A stretch of DNA of 64,000 nt, taken from positions 372,001 to 436,000 of the forward strand of contig NC_039510.1 in NCBI RefSeq assembly GCF_003672135.1, given 5' to 3'. Both the position numbers and the translations under genes were made by a program. Shown in pieces: positions 14,478-28,417 of the stretch (positions within the stretch are counted from its first letter, which is position 1; each line of letters starts with the position of its first letter). This DNA comes from Ooceraea biroi (Eukaryota > Arthropoda > Insecta > Hymenoptera > Formicidae). The notes under the pieces are model-generated. The model did no database searches. It was not told the DNA's origin and saw only the letters and a program-made list of their open reading frames with translations.

Positions 14478-16060
14478 AGAGGAAAAAAATGCATCATGAC
14501 AAAACAACCGTTTTCATTCACGAGTCTTGCTATGACAAACGAGCAATTTGAGGGAAAACAATTCGCACTTCGGTAGAAGAAATGATAATTTTTATTAAAA
14601 GCTCAAAGCGCTTTTCAATTCTCATCGGAAAATGAAACTCGATAAAATATATTATAATAATACAATGATAATAAAATAATGACACATGCAATAAGAACAA
14701 CAGAGACTCATCCCACCTATATTTGTAGCGCGTGTCATGAATAGTTAAAATAAATCGGCATGATCGTTATGCACATATAAATTGGTCTCTACAACGTGGA
14801 CAATTATTGGTATCATGCTATTTAATATGATTTATTTATTCTTTACACTTTTGTGTAGTGAATATCGATGGAATACGCGTGCATTCTGCAATTCTCTGCA
14901 TTTGAAGAGATAATATTGAATATTTCATGAATCTCGTTTAATCATCACTTGAAGAATCAGGTAACGATTATTCATATTATCCGCAATGTATCGTAGTCGA
15001 CGATTCAGTCGCAGTCGATATTACAGCTTCTTCAGTAGTCACGAAGCATATATTAACATTAGAATAGCATTTTATACCATTCGAATACTATCAATATATC
15101 ATAATGTTTCCAGAAAACCAACAGAGAGAAACGAGAAACAGGCGTCGAAAGGAGAACGTATTTCTCAGGCAGTTTGGCGGGACGTGAGTCGTTATGCGTA
15201 AATAATTGTTTCGAGAGGAGGATGTTAACTACTACTGGGAGGCACGTAACAGTATCGCACGTCTAGGGCCGCGACGCAATCTCAGATCGATCTACAAATA
15301 GAAAGAAATAATTTACGGACGTGCGGGGGTAAACGAGCGCGGGCATCTCGCGCGGCACGGCTCGGCCTATCTCTCGCCGACTTAATGGTCTACATTCTAC
15401 GCGTTTCGCGATAGGAGGACGATAAACTCTGACCCCTTAGCTTCTCGGGTTTAATATTTTAGCGACGAAACGTGCGCAACAAAAACACGAGCTGGCGCGA
15501 GCACGGCAGCGCCGGCAGAAACAGCTGCGAGAGACGCGACTTCTCCTCCTCGGGCTACGCCATCTTTATGCCCCATCTGCACAATTAAATTACGCAAACC
15601 GTAAATGTCGACGCATAATTCAGAACCCAGAGAATACTAGCAGAGACTTGGAATATCTTTCAAGATGATTACGTCGATATACGATTGAAATGAACGACCA
15701 GAAGTTGATATCAAGATCGTGACATAAATGAATCACATTATTCACGTCTGTGAGAATGAAAATCCTAGCAATGTTACGTGATTTAATTGTGCGTTATATT
15801 ATTTGATGATTTTTTAAAACGACACAGACAGCTGTACAAGGAAGGAATTCAGTAAATCCGGTTAGCGAACGCTTTTAACAGGAAAACACGTGTTGCGGGC
15901 CCGACTCCGCTTTAGCGCTTCACTTCTCACCCAAGTCTTGACAAAAGAAAACGGAAGGCCAGCTAGGAAATAGAGTGGTTCGATCGGAACAAACGATCGA
16001 GCGAAACGCCTTGGCCGATTACCGCGACGGGAGGAAGAACGTCGTCGGAGGTCCGCCATC

Positions 16061-16092
16061 CGAGGACGAAGAGGAGGAGGAGGAAGAGGAGC
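16061..16092. repeat. (GAG)n-rich purine microsatellite
   Basis: GAGGACGAAGAGGAGGAGG and following units. It reads as an acidic run in one plus-strand frame, which accounts for that open frame. Confidence 0.9.
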
Positions 16093-16740
16093 GGACTTAT
16101 TTGTCGAAGTGCAGGAAAGCATCGTTACCCGTGCTAGGCGGTAGCTGGACTGTGAACGAGTACATCCGTCACAGTGTATAAAGTTTATTTCCTCTTCGCG
16201 ACGCTGCAGATTTTTCATGGTGTAACGCGCGACCGCCATTCACCACGAAGAGAACGGTGTCACGTTGCGCGCGTTTCGTAGATGCACTTTTCTCCGATGA
16301 CCATTCAATCATTCAGTCACGAAGAAACAAAGCTGTCGCCGTGTACCGCTCCGCGCGCGATCGTTTCCAGACGCGACCGCACCTACTGGTTACGGTATTC
16401 GAGATTACAGACTCCCGGAATATACTACGTGGCCGATATTTGCGAAGACGTGGCGTAACTTCTCTTGGGAACTTCCACGAGAGCTTCCTATCTTTCTTCC
16501 TTGGCTAGGAATAATAGGATTCGGTATCGCGAGCACGAGTCCGATTCACGAGGTAGTTGGTGACGTGCGTGTAGAAAATTACACAAGAGGGACCAAAAAT
16601 AAAGAACAACGGATGCGCGGAAATGTGGGACGTGCCCGACGAGAAAATTGTATAATTATTCGCTCGTTCCCGCTGAAATTACGATGACGGGCGTAAAAAG
16701 GTGGCTGAAACGGCGACGCTTCGTATTCGCGGGCGCTTTT

Positions 16741-16800
16741 CGTTCGCTCTTCGTGCGCGACGACTACTCTGCTCGTCGCGCACGAAGATATCTGCGAACG
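16741..16800. repeat. Hairpin with perfect 16-bp stem, extended to 23 bp past a 5-nt bulge
   Basis: TCTTCGTGCGCGACGA at 16748-16763 and its exact reverse complement at 16773-16788 flank a 9-nt loop. Beyond a 5-nt bulge (about 16789-16793), CGTTCGC at 16741-16747 pairs with GCGAACG at 16794-16800. It is GC-rich and would be very stable as RNA or cruciform DNA. No function can be read from sequence. Confidence 0.9.
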
Positions 16801-19800
16801 TCGGACGTGCTACCGTCAAACTTGGTGGTGGAGAAGAGACACAGTATTGACATCGGCGTCGCGACGTTATTGGCGTAATGAGAAAGCAGAGGAAGGTGGT
16901 CGGCCAGACAGCCGCGAATTACGCAAGTGTCGAAGTTTGCATGCGTGTAGATGTGGCTGCCAATCGTTCAGCCGATATCGAGCGACCGGTTAGCGCGATG
17001 CACGTGCTTAAGCTGCACAACTTGGCGTGGGCACGCGGTATTTCACGCCGGCATCGGACTTTCCCTATCCTGCGTGCGAAACTTTTCTAATTACGGTTAT
17101 TATACTGGTTCGCGTACCGTTAATGGGAAAGCTGTCGCTGACAGACTCCGACGCGTTATAAACGATGACGCGCTTTCACGGCTCTGCGAGCACGGCGACC
17201 GCTCCGCCTGCGAAGCGCGCGATGCGCGATTGAATCTTGTTAAATCGACGTGTAGCAACGTAACGATAAATTCATAATTCGAGAAGAAACTTGTTCATAT
17301 TTCAGGAAGTCGTGGTAAACGACATTCATGTTTCGTACATGCACATCGTGTGATCCATTTTATGAACTTTAAGGAGATAACACTTGGTAGGTGACACGGA
17401 CACGAAAGATTCTTTCTGAATCTTTGAAGAAAATTTACCAACAATTATAGAGCTATTGAAATTGTAATTAATAAAATCAGTTAAGATAATTGTATTACTG
17501 AAATTTCTAGGGAAAGGGATGAAGAAAATATCTACGCGAGAACAGATCGAGCGAGGCTTAAATTGACAAAATTTACTATGGCAGAGAATATATCTTGATT
17601 TATCCATCGAGCTTATAATATAATAATACACTAATGATATCTGCTATCGCGACGTTTATAACGCGACAGCGCGTAACGCAATTATCCGACTGGCTTAATT
17701 TGATCCTGCTGATGAACAACACAGCGTCCAGTATCCGGTGCGCACTCGATTTAGATTTTCCGACAAGTAAGGGATCAAATTACTGATTTCATCCAAGAGC
17801 TGCGGCACGTGGAGGCCAACCTGACTACGGAACCTCGTTAATACATTACGACCAGTTTCATAACTGACCGTGAGAGGAAGAAACGCAATGTTGCGCAACG
17901 TCGTTTTCAATTATCCATGTAATTGTCCATCACGCTCTGCATTAATCGGATAAATTATCGGTACGCACATTGCTAGTATGGAGAAGCGCTTGCATTCGTA
18001 AAATTATATTTCTCAAGGCAGGATAAAAGAGCAACTATTGTCATATATTTTAAAAGATATACATGAGAATATTCAAGAAGCTGAAGAGGCCAAAAAGTGA
18101 GATGGCATTTCTTCGTTGCCTGATCTCTGCACGATTATTGGACATGATTGGACGAAGCGTAGCGAAGATTCGCAAATGAGTATACCTGGCGAGGACGGAA
18201 ATGTGGTGGCGACGACGAGGAAGGGCTATCGTTCGACGAGCTCGTTCCAAGGATTAATTAAAAAGCCTCGACGCGCTGAACACGCGCGGCGCCGCTCGGC
18301 CGAGAGTCAATCGATATCTGTCGCGCCAAGCAGTGTTGTCTAGCATGAGGGGGGATCGGCCGTTTCCGATTAATCCTCCTTCCGCCTTCTGCCCTTAACG
18401 CTCATCGTCCGGCAAATTACGTTGTTCGCACCCCCGCGACAGCTGTGCGCGTACTACGTGGACACGAGCGGAGACGCGGCAAAAGCGGTATGTCGCTTGT
18501 TTGCGCGTCACAATCCTCCTCCGCAAGATCCGCGCAAGAACCGGGAACGAGATAAGCGCGTGTCGCGTCAGGTGATGCGATCTCGCCTAATTATCAGCAC
18601 ATCTGCGTTGATGCGTGTTAGCGTCCGGCGGCGGTGATATAATTTTCTACGGGAACGGTCATTAACGATTGTCGTCACATTGGCGGCGATAATTACTCTT
18701 GTATCGAGTGATTCCACATTCGCGTTCGATCGTTCTCATTTTAGTTTGCGAGATCATAAGATGCATCTTACCGCACATAGTCTCGTCATACAGATAATAT
18801 GTCAGTTTATTAAAAAATGATGTAAAAAGAGAATTGTATATGTGTGTGTGGATAATATGAAGTATTTTTCATGGTACAAATGATGATAATCGAATAAGAA
18901 GATTTAGCAATAAATTCATAATTAAAAAGGAAATACATGCAGCGCGATGATTTTACGGATACTTCCGCAAGGGGAAGGGGAAGGGAGAAACAATAAAGCG
19001 TAAGAGCATTATCGTAGTTTATCGGAATTCCGGCGATAACGACCGGCACTCTTCCGGTCGTATATTAAGTGCCTAAAGGATCGTTTATGTATACGGGAAA
19101 CGCTTCGAAGGCGCCATACTCTATTCACATTGCGTTTTTATGTCTTTAAATACCGCGGAAGAGCACAACGACAACAACGACGACGATAAGTCTCACAGGG
19201 TACGGCAATACGATCGCGGACGAGCAAGAGCACGTAAAATGAGCCCTTCGCACCATCACGGGAGAAACGGCGCATAGTTTCGAGAAGAAATGCAGCCTGC
19301 AAGTACCTTTACAGCCGCAATAGTTACGAGATGATACATAAAGCGGCCAACAAACTCAGTCCTACAAGCGACGTTCGTAGCCCTGCATTATTCCGTCCCG
19401 ATGGCTTTGAGAAACGTCATCCGAATAGAACGATAACTCGTGGATGTTACTGTGTGTAACTCCCGTGTGAGATATAAATGCTTCTTTCATGTTTCAGCCG
19501 ATCGATCACACATATATCGTTTGCAGGGAACAGGGAAACCGTGAGTGTATAGGATCATCGCTTTTTCGCATAATAATGACGAATAGATAGAGATTTTAAA
19601 AAATAAATTGCACGCATGAATGGTACGTTTTCACAGGATTTCATTCGTTTGATTGACGTTCACAGTCGAGGGGAACGTTAAATAAAATAATATGCGTTAT
19701 AATACGTATAACAAACCGATCGTGATGCTCATATTCACGCACGTATTCTTCGATAGCTGCTAGCTGAAATCAATGTTAATTCAGTTAGCCACTGTAAAGG

Positions 19801-22800
19801 AATTTGGTTTAATATATAAGCTCAAAACAAATTAACATTTGATCATCAAACGAATGCTCGTTATTATACTTCGCTAATTGGATATAATGAGCACTATTTT
19901 CCGCGGGGTTGCTAAGCCAAACAGAAATAAACCACTAAGCTTTGCGTCGAAAATTAATTAGAACAACTGAGAATTATCAAACGATTTTAATTAAAAGAGA
20001 AATGATCGTGAAAAGTGGAACATGATAATATGATAATACAAAGCACATTGATACAGTACTTGTTACATTTACGTCATTTTCTGTAATTCAGCATGTTTCA
20101 AAGCGGAAAGACAAAAGTAATTGACAACATAGAAGTTTAAATTGACATTAATACTCATGATCATAACGTAAAAACTTTTATTTTATTTCGCAATATTATA
20201 AAATGTTAGATAAATTTAGTAAAACATACACATCCAAAATTTGAGGTATCAAAATACAATGAAACATAAATGTTTGTTTAATTAAAAGTTAATTTCACAG
20301 ATAATGTGAATTTCACATCTGCTATGCAGATATATATCAAACATGTAGCAGTTATCCGTTTCTCCGTTAAAAACATGCTTCATCATATAATTGTAATTGT
20401 ACAATTGCAGTTACGCGAATATAAAATTATCAAGTATTTGAATCAAGTATTTTGAATTTGATATGAAATTACGACACGACCGCGCGATTTTGCCGCGATA
20501 AGCGCCGCCGATCAATGATCGAACATAAGCAAATAGATGCAATTACATATTGGGAAGTGCATACCCGAAATTAACGTTTACGTTTCGATGCACATGTCAA
20601 TATGCGACAGCGACCGGTAATTAGATCAAGTTCGGTCGTTTATTAGTGGGCCCCACGCGCTACGGTCACGTCAATTACTCCGGCTATGCGCATGCTAATC
20701 GCCTTTATGTAAATACGACGAATGCGTAATCCCGTTTCGGAAATACCGCCAGTCGATGATTACTCGTCGCCCGTCCGCCATGTCGCCGTCAATGACATAA
20801 TCGACGCTGGTATAGTGCGTACAAATGCATTGCCTGATTCCCTTAATTCGACGCGAGTTCAATCAGACATCTCGCAACTGTAACGATATATCTCTGCGGA
20901 ATGCACGCTCTCGAAAGTTTGGTGCTCGAGGTAAAACGACTCCGACGAGACCCTCGGATCTGACGCTGGACTGGTACGACTTGAGATTTCGACCGGTCCT
21001 GCTCGCTAGCATCCACGGATTTTTCTCTCGAAACTTTCAGCGAGGTAATCAGATAGAATTGGCCGAGTCACATGGCGAGTTTGTCGAGTTCCTGGCAACT
21101 TTTCGCGGAAGCTAGCAAACTCACGCTGACTCATTTCGGTGGGCACTTAATAACACGCGAATCGTACGTCAGTCGAGTTTCATCCATCAAATTCCGCAGC
21201 GAGGGCATTTTTCTCTTTGATGCTTTAAATACATATTTCACTTAAATGTTTCATCTCAAAATATCGTTCTGTATTACATAAGATAAAAAGATATATGATG
21301 ATCAATAAACTTGTTTCTCACTCAAATGCAACTCCTAAATTACATTTTCATCAATCACAATTTTTATGTTTCCCGTTTTCAAGATTACTTTCAAGATTGA
21401 TATATCGTTCTTATGAACATTTTCTGTATCCCGTCCCCGCGAAGATGAGGATGATCACCATTTTCTGGCTAGACAGTGACGAGGAAGGGATACGGATCGC
21501 GTGGACCGATGGATGTGTCTCTCCCGGTTTCCGGAAACGTGCAACACACACGCGAACGTATCGCCTTCACTGGAGATATGCTTGGCTTCCGCACGAAGGC
21601 AATTTGGCGGCGGGACAAAAGAATCGCACACGTAGCGGCGATAAAGCTGAGTAATCCCGATTCCCGCGCTTGCTCACGCGCTCCGGACACATCGTCGGTA
21701 ACGGAGCGATATCTTCGCTTGATGTTCCGTAGACGGAGGGTTATCCCCGTCGGGTTATCCGATTAGTCAACTCGCCGAGGCAGACCACCATAAACCGTCT
21801 TCCCATCCATCCCTCTCACGACTGTAACCAATCTCCGTGGCCGGAGAATATATTTAACGGGATGTAATGCTATAATCTTGATTGGTGAATATTTTCGAGA
21901 TTCACAGTGTCAATATATATGTTACTGCGATGAGGATAACGGTGATTATCATAATGATACCGATGATAGTACTATTTTCGTAAAAAATGCGAGAACGCGT
22001 GCATTGCGTCACTACGTCACACAATTAAAAGAGAAAGAATTAGCGCAAAAGTATCATATGCAAAGAAAGTTTTGAGGCCGCCTCTCTTGAAAGTCATGGG
22101 AGTTTCTGGTTCGCACGATGACTTGCGGGAAAACGAAGTTATTTCTTGCCGCGACGTTATTTCTTGCGCGCCGGCAAGAAAGGATCTGATAATAAATAGC
22201 AGTACATTAAGCGAGATTACGAGCCTGTAGAAGATGGACATGAAAATATCCATCTTTTTTACGCTATCCCAATAATACGCGGTCACTTAAGCAGGCTAAT
22301 AATTATGGAGTGCGGTTACAGCGACCAGAGGACTGTTATAATCTCGAGTCGAGTGTGAGCGCACAAAAGCGCCACTTGCCACAATGCGATCGACTCTTGA
22401 TTATGGACGCAGCTTGCCGTCATTGAGACGCGACAAAAAAACGTCGTACGAGAGAGTGGCTCTTGTAAAACTGGCATCCCAACGTGCAAAAAGATTTCAA
22501 CTTCTCCCGAGGCACCACGCATGCGACAAAGTCATAATAACCGAGGAAACCTATCGCGAAACGCGCACGCTTTTGTTCGCCATTGATTTTCACGTAATAC
22601 GTGATTGCTGTCTATGCGATTGCGATTCCAGGTGAAATAAAGCCGCACGAGGATTAAGTCTTGAGGAAGATACGTGAGATCCAAGCAGGCTAATCGATCT
22701 CGGATCAGCTTGGAGGGCCGGTCGAAAGCGATGGGGATATCCATCACTTGTGCGCCAGCCGGGTCAGAGGTGTCAATTAAACAGAAATGGCACGCTAATG

Positions 22801-25800
22801 AACAAAAGCCTGTCCGTAATCCGGTACGCGAGCGTCCATTATTAGCGTGTCACGTAAGTGGTTTTCTTTTGCCTGGCAGCTGCCCAGGAGATAATAATTG
22901 GCCGCGCGCGAGACGGGCGAACCGCCGAAGTAGGATATTATCCCACGGACGCGCCACGGAAGTACCTAGGCGGACGGCCAACTTCGGGGGCTGTTCCCCG
23001 GAATTATTCGGAGCTTCTCCACGATGTGGTATACGTGCGCGGCAAAACGCTCGTTTCGGAGTCACTCACCCGGGACGGCGAGCAAGCAAGAGAAGCGTGA
23101 GGATAAGTACTGGAGCATAACGCGTCCTAAAACGCCACGCAATGGCAAACGACCGGTTCTTTCTTTCGTGTGCCATTATGTGCTCTCGCGCGCGAATCAG
23201 GATTGCACTATGATTCTAGACGGAAAAAAGCGCGTGCACGTGAACGAGCAAACGTGAATGCCACGTACGTACGTCGCGCAAATCGTTTCCCAGCGCGTTA
23301 TTCTCTCGCCGCGTGCATTAATCAGTGGAGAATTCATTTTTGCGATACGCCCGTCACGTCCGTGACGACACAAAAGCTGTGCGCGCTGCATATCGGGTCG
23401 CGATATTTTCTGAGGCGCTGTCGAGCTCGTCGAATCGAACGGTCGCGCTTCGAACCATCGAAATTAACTGTCAATTATGTGTCACACGGTATATTACAAA
23501 TATAATGCGTCAAAGAATACGTGTAACGCGCGTGCGACGGATTGCATAATTCATCGTATTTACTTTTGTCGATTCGTTTTGTTACGTTACATGAAAAGCG
23601 TACTGGGAACACGGACCGATCAATACGCAATGTTAATTCTACGTTTCGTTAAGTGAGAGAGGAGATCCAATCGCAAAATTTAAGATTAATATTACCTAAT
23701 AATGCTAATAACATACCCGACGTTATTAATACGTCATGCATCGAACGTAATCGATATACATTACTCCAAATTGTTCATCGACATTGTTCGTCGTATTAAA
23801 AGTACAAAAAAGAATCGCACTCGATTCGTCATTGTGTCAAAAAATAAACAAACGTAATTACATGCTTTATTTCCTCGAATTTTGTAACATCGCGATACTA
23901 ATTGCACAACTTTATACCGTCCATGTATCGACGCACGGATGACCATTTAAATACACAAGGCTGTTGATCAATAACGGCGATGTACAGAATTATGCACATA
24001 TTATTTCGGGATCGGAAGCGAATAATAAGGAGAGAAAGGATGTCATCTATTAAGAGTCCACACCCTAAAAAAAGACGCCGATATTAATTACGTAACTGTC
24101 GATTATAACGAGGGGCTGTTCCCTCCACGTTATGACGTCCGCATATTATTTATTAAGGGAACACTGTCAAGTCGTTATAAATACGGGTATTCTGTCCGAC
24201 GTGATGCATAACGCAGAAGCTGACTCGAAGAGATGACGCCCTGTCTTAATTGCATTCCTCGACTTTCATCGCGCGGCCACCTCCTCCAAAATAATTAATT
24301 ACTTCCGGTGATCAGTAGTTTACTCCTCGTTACCTCGCCGTGGTTGTTTATTGGTCAGGAATATCGGAACTTGCAGACTAAATCCGGCGCTTAATTTAAC
24401 ACGCTAACGTCATACATCCGATGAAATGCAAAATGCAGAAAATGATAAATTTATCACGAGTTGCATTGCAAAAATTATTTTTAGCAATACGTATATGCAA
24501 ACACACGTTTTTGATATTTCGGTCGTAACGTTTCCAATTTGCAAAATGAAAACTGTTGATCGCCCGTATCGCTTTTATCGTTGAATCCAATTTGGAAAGG
24601 AATAACTAATTGTCATTTTTCGGATATGCTCCATTAACGCAGTTTTTGTGTATTTCTCCCGTATTTTCCCCGAGCGCATCCAGTCACTTAGCGGACTTGC
24701 ATTTTGTAACAACATCGCGTCAACAACTACGTCAATTGTATTAAATAAAAATGCACCTATCCAAAATATGCAGGCAATATTGGAGAAAAAGTGGATATTT
24801 TTCGCTGGCTGTAGCGTCGGCTTTCTGCATTTTCGACGAACGCAAATACGCAAACCGATTCCATATTTTCAATTTGTTCAGGATATCGAATCGGATTTCT
24901 CAGCTATTCGCGGAATCTCCTTCGTAAGCGTAAGACGAAACTTAAGGACCGATGTGTATGTTACGACGCATTTAAAAACATATTATTAAGTCGCTCTGTA
25001 GAGTCGAGTGGTCCAGGATGAAGCTGTTATTCTATTCATGGGGTTAAATTAAAGGTCGGGTTTGTAATCGCGTGTAATGACGGGGCGAATTGAAGTCTGC
25101 ATAATCGACGTTACAGCTCGACAGCCTCGCCTCCAGAGTTGGCGGAGCGAAGTCAGAAAGATATTGGTATGACGCGAGCGTTTCTCGTTCGCATGCAAAT
25201 CCACGGTCCCGGACTGTGCGTTTGTCTGCCAAATGTACAGCGAATGCAAATGCACCGTATTTCCGTAAGAAATTTTGCCGTATAATTGTCATATAATATT
25301 AGGTGCAACACTCGTTTGTATCGTACAAGCACAACTGAGCGGAATAAACCATAAACTTATTCGCGGATTGAAACGAAACAGAAACGAGAAATAAGTGAAA
25401 TTTCCCAGCAACAATCAAACCGAATTATTCATCCCCGATTATGTTAAACGCCTTTGTCACCTCATTGTCGTTCGCAGCGGCGATAAGTTCTTGTTATTCA
25501 CGAGCTTATGCACTCGCGAGAAGTCGCGCAGTCATAAGAGCAGGAGGTTGAGGAAGAAACGCGCTTCTCACAAGCGGGGAATTCAGGTCGGTGCATCAGG
25601 AACAGATTCCGCGGAGGCGGGCGCCGGTCCATGAATTTTTGAATGAAATCCACCAGCTCCTCCTCTGGCCGCCGCGAGAAACTTTCCGTCGAGGATGCTG
25701 AGCAACTGTGAATTATTCATGTAACTGTATCATCGTTATGCTTCCACTGTTTTCACGCGGCAACTTTATTTTCCGCGCCGGCGTCGGCGGCCACGTCGGC

Positions 25801-28115
25801 TTCCACCAAATTCAATGCAGATCCCACGTTCCCTGATGACACGCAGACGAGAAGGTTTCAGGTTTCGGAGTTAGTCCCGCCTTGCATTTCCTCGCTTTCC
25901 GGGTGCCTGTCGAAACGGAATACGCGCCGAGAAAGCGACGTTGGCAGGTGTCTATTGTGTCGGTGCACATCCGGGAATGCACGAGATACCCTTTCGCGTT
26001 ATCGCGCAACCACGTTCGATCCATGACACAAATGTCAAAAAATTTTTTATTGCCCGAAAAAGCAACGTAACACAAAAGGCGCGTAGCACGTAGCATGCGC
26101 GCGATACAATTGCATTAATTCAGTTTCCATTTATATTCTGGTATTTTACAAGTTGTCACTAATTGAACCGAATTCCAGGTTAATAGTATATCATATCAAT
26201 AAATAATATTCGATAATATTTCGGAGACCGTAATGACCGTATTGAGACGACTATTACATCAGATTATAGCAGGATTATTTAACTAGAGCACATCGATAAA
26301 CAATATCACCGCAATCTATTAACCCTCTCAGTACATTTATCATATTTTACCCCTTTTTCCTAACGGATAAATATGGTTTCAGTACAAATATAAATTGTGT
26401 GCGTATAAAAACCAGTATATTTTTTATTGATTCAAGTATTGCAGTATAAACACACGTACGCACGTAGTTTTTGTTTTAAAAATAGAGATATTCTCCATTT
26501 TATATGTTGGATGGTGTCTATTTTTTTTTTATATTTCTGGCTACGGATTTTTGCTGGACAGAGTAAGTAATTGTATAATTAACTATCACTCTCGCGGTAC
26601 TGGCGAGCCGCGGGCGGTAACGCGTGAACGTAAACGTTTGCAGAAACCGACAGTTATCGCGCCGATGCGATGGTAGCGAAACAATAAAACGCCGTGCGAC
26701 ATGGGAAAGCTATTTTAACCGTTTTTAGCTCCAAACCGCTGTCGACTATTCGCACGGTACCTATGTACGGAAGAGTAATGCGTGGCGATACTCGAACTGC
26801 CCATACACCTACAACGTTCACCGTATCGTCGTCTCGAAAACGTGGAGCCGCGTCTATGGACACAGCAATCGTCGGGAACACTGAACTCGAGAACTTTTTA
26901 CCGGTTACCGCACTTCGACAATGAAGATTATTTTTGTCACAGACAGCATATTTTAGAGTTTCCGGATACATTAATATGCTTTGCTCGAGGTAAATATTAG
27001 AATTAAAAATTTGTTATGCCCATTTATTTGCATATTAAATTCTTTCATTCCATAATGTTCAATGATTACTGAGATTACTCGTACCGGCATCAAAGGGGCT
27101 TCCCTTCAAAACGCGCAATCGACACTCGGTTTTCACAGCTGTATGGTAACATGGTACGTCTAGGATTAACTATTATTGATTCAAAGCTATTCAAGGACCA
27201 CGAGCGAGCGACTCGGACGTTTCTGAGAGGGCTGCCCATAAATCTGTAATCTTGATCCTCGTTTTCCCCTCTCTCTGCCCGGCCGTCTTTCGCACCGCCA
27301 AGCCGAGAGCCCTCGCAGAGAAAGGATCCGCTCAACTCCATACATTTCCAAGACTCGACGCGTGTATCGGGGAGCAGAGTCTCTCCTCACATTCTCCCTC
27401 TCTCTATCTCGCGGTGAGAGTCGACGGAACTTCCCTCGGGAATTTCGAGTTGGCGATTTATGCTGGAGGGTTGCGGCTTTTGTGCCTCGCCGCCTCGAGC
27501 ATTGCGCGCATAATTTCAATATCACCACCGTTCAAGAAACGTCGTTGCCGGTTGTCGTTGCTCGCGCACAGGATGTATCCGTCGCGACCGAGAATTCCAT
27601 TTTAATTTCCCCGATCGTGTTAGGTATTCCTGGGTACCTCGGTGCTGTACGCGCCAGAGTACAGAGATAACATCCAGTGTCGGTGACATAGTGCGACTCG
27701 TTTCCGAATACTCTTTCCTCGCCGCACTCAGCGGCAACTGAGTTAACGCGCATGGTGATATTAATTCCCGTTCAAGGGAAAGAGAGTATAAAAAACATCG
27801 TTTGTATAATAGAATTGAAATTTGAGCGGATATTAAGCTGATAGCTACATATATTGGTTCTACATCAAACTGTCCCTCTCACCACAGCGAGAAATAGACC
27901 AGAATTCGTTCACCTATGAAACGTAACGGAAACGTATTAGTCGACCTTCGATTTAATTAACGACCGTGCCCACGCGTATTTATACTCGGCTATCCGAGAC
28001 GAGATGGCGCGGAAGATAAACGAGCGCATTCGGGGCTTCGCATACCGGCCGCGACCACGAACACTCCACATGCAGGCTTAAGTGCAAACTATGAGAATTA
28101 ACTGCCACATTTATG
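16801..28115. other. Intronic block without recognised gene
   Basis: No domain found. Around 20000-20460 GC is low. A plus-strand frame at 22858-23100 follows an acceptor-like tract (TTTTCTTTTGCCTGGCAG) but matches nothing known. A run of ten T is at 26521-26530. Confidence 0.5.
22138..22180. repeat. 18-bp-period direct repeat merging into a short hairpin
   Basis: GTTATTTCTTGC occurs at 22138-22149 and 22156-22167. The second copy's TTCTTGC then pairs with GCAAGAA at 22174-22180 across GCGCCG. Confidence 0.85.
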
Positions 28116-28143
28116 CATCATCATCGTCGTCGTCGTCGTCGTC
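28116..28143. repeat. (TCA/TCG)n trinucleotide microsatellite
   Basis: CATCATCATCG followed by CGT units. On the minus strand it reads as a poly-Asp run, a typical simple-repeat artefact. Confidence 0.9.
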
Positions 28144-28378
28144 CGCGAGTTTTGCGCGTCGCGAATGAAAGTCGGAGGATTTCAACGATTTATGATCATC
28201 CCGCTTGTCTTGATTAATCCGTCGGAGATCGGGGATTCCAGGTGCCTGCGAAGGGATGATAAACAGGTCGGCGTCGCCAAGCCGCCGATTCGCAAACACG
28301 TTTCTTCGATCGTGAAGCGTTCCAGCGATACGAAAGCAAGTAAAGGACCGGGTTAGTCTTCTCAGACCAAAGTATCTA

Positions 28379-28417
28379 TTTATCAAAGGCGACATATCGG
28401 TTTATCAAAGGAGACAT
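28379..28417. repeat. 22-bp-period direct repeat
   Basis: TTTATCAAAGGCGACAT (28379-28395) and TTTATCAAAGGAGACAT (28401-28417) match at 16 of 17 positions. Confidence 0.85.

Larger units (their letters stand above)
5771..16060. other. Intronic block without recognised gene
   Basis: CpG-rich with AT-rich interludes. The longest frame (13650-14174, minus, 174 codons) is rich in Arg/Ser/Leu, overlaps a stop-poor GC-rich stretch and shows no motif. It holds the 9276 palindrome and the paired hairpins at 14424-14477. Confidence 0.5.
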
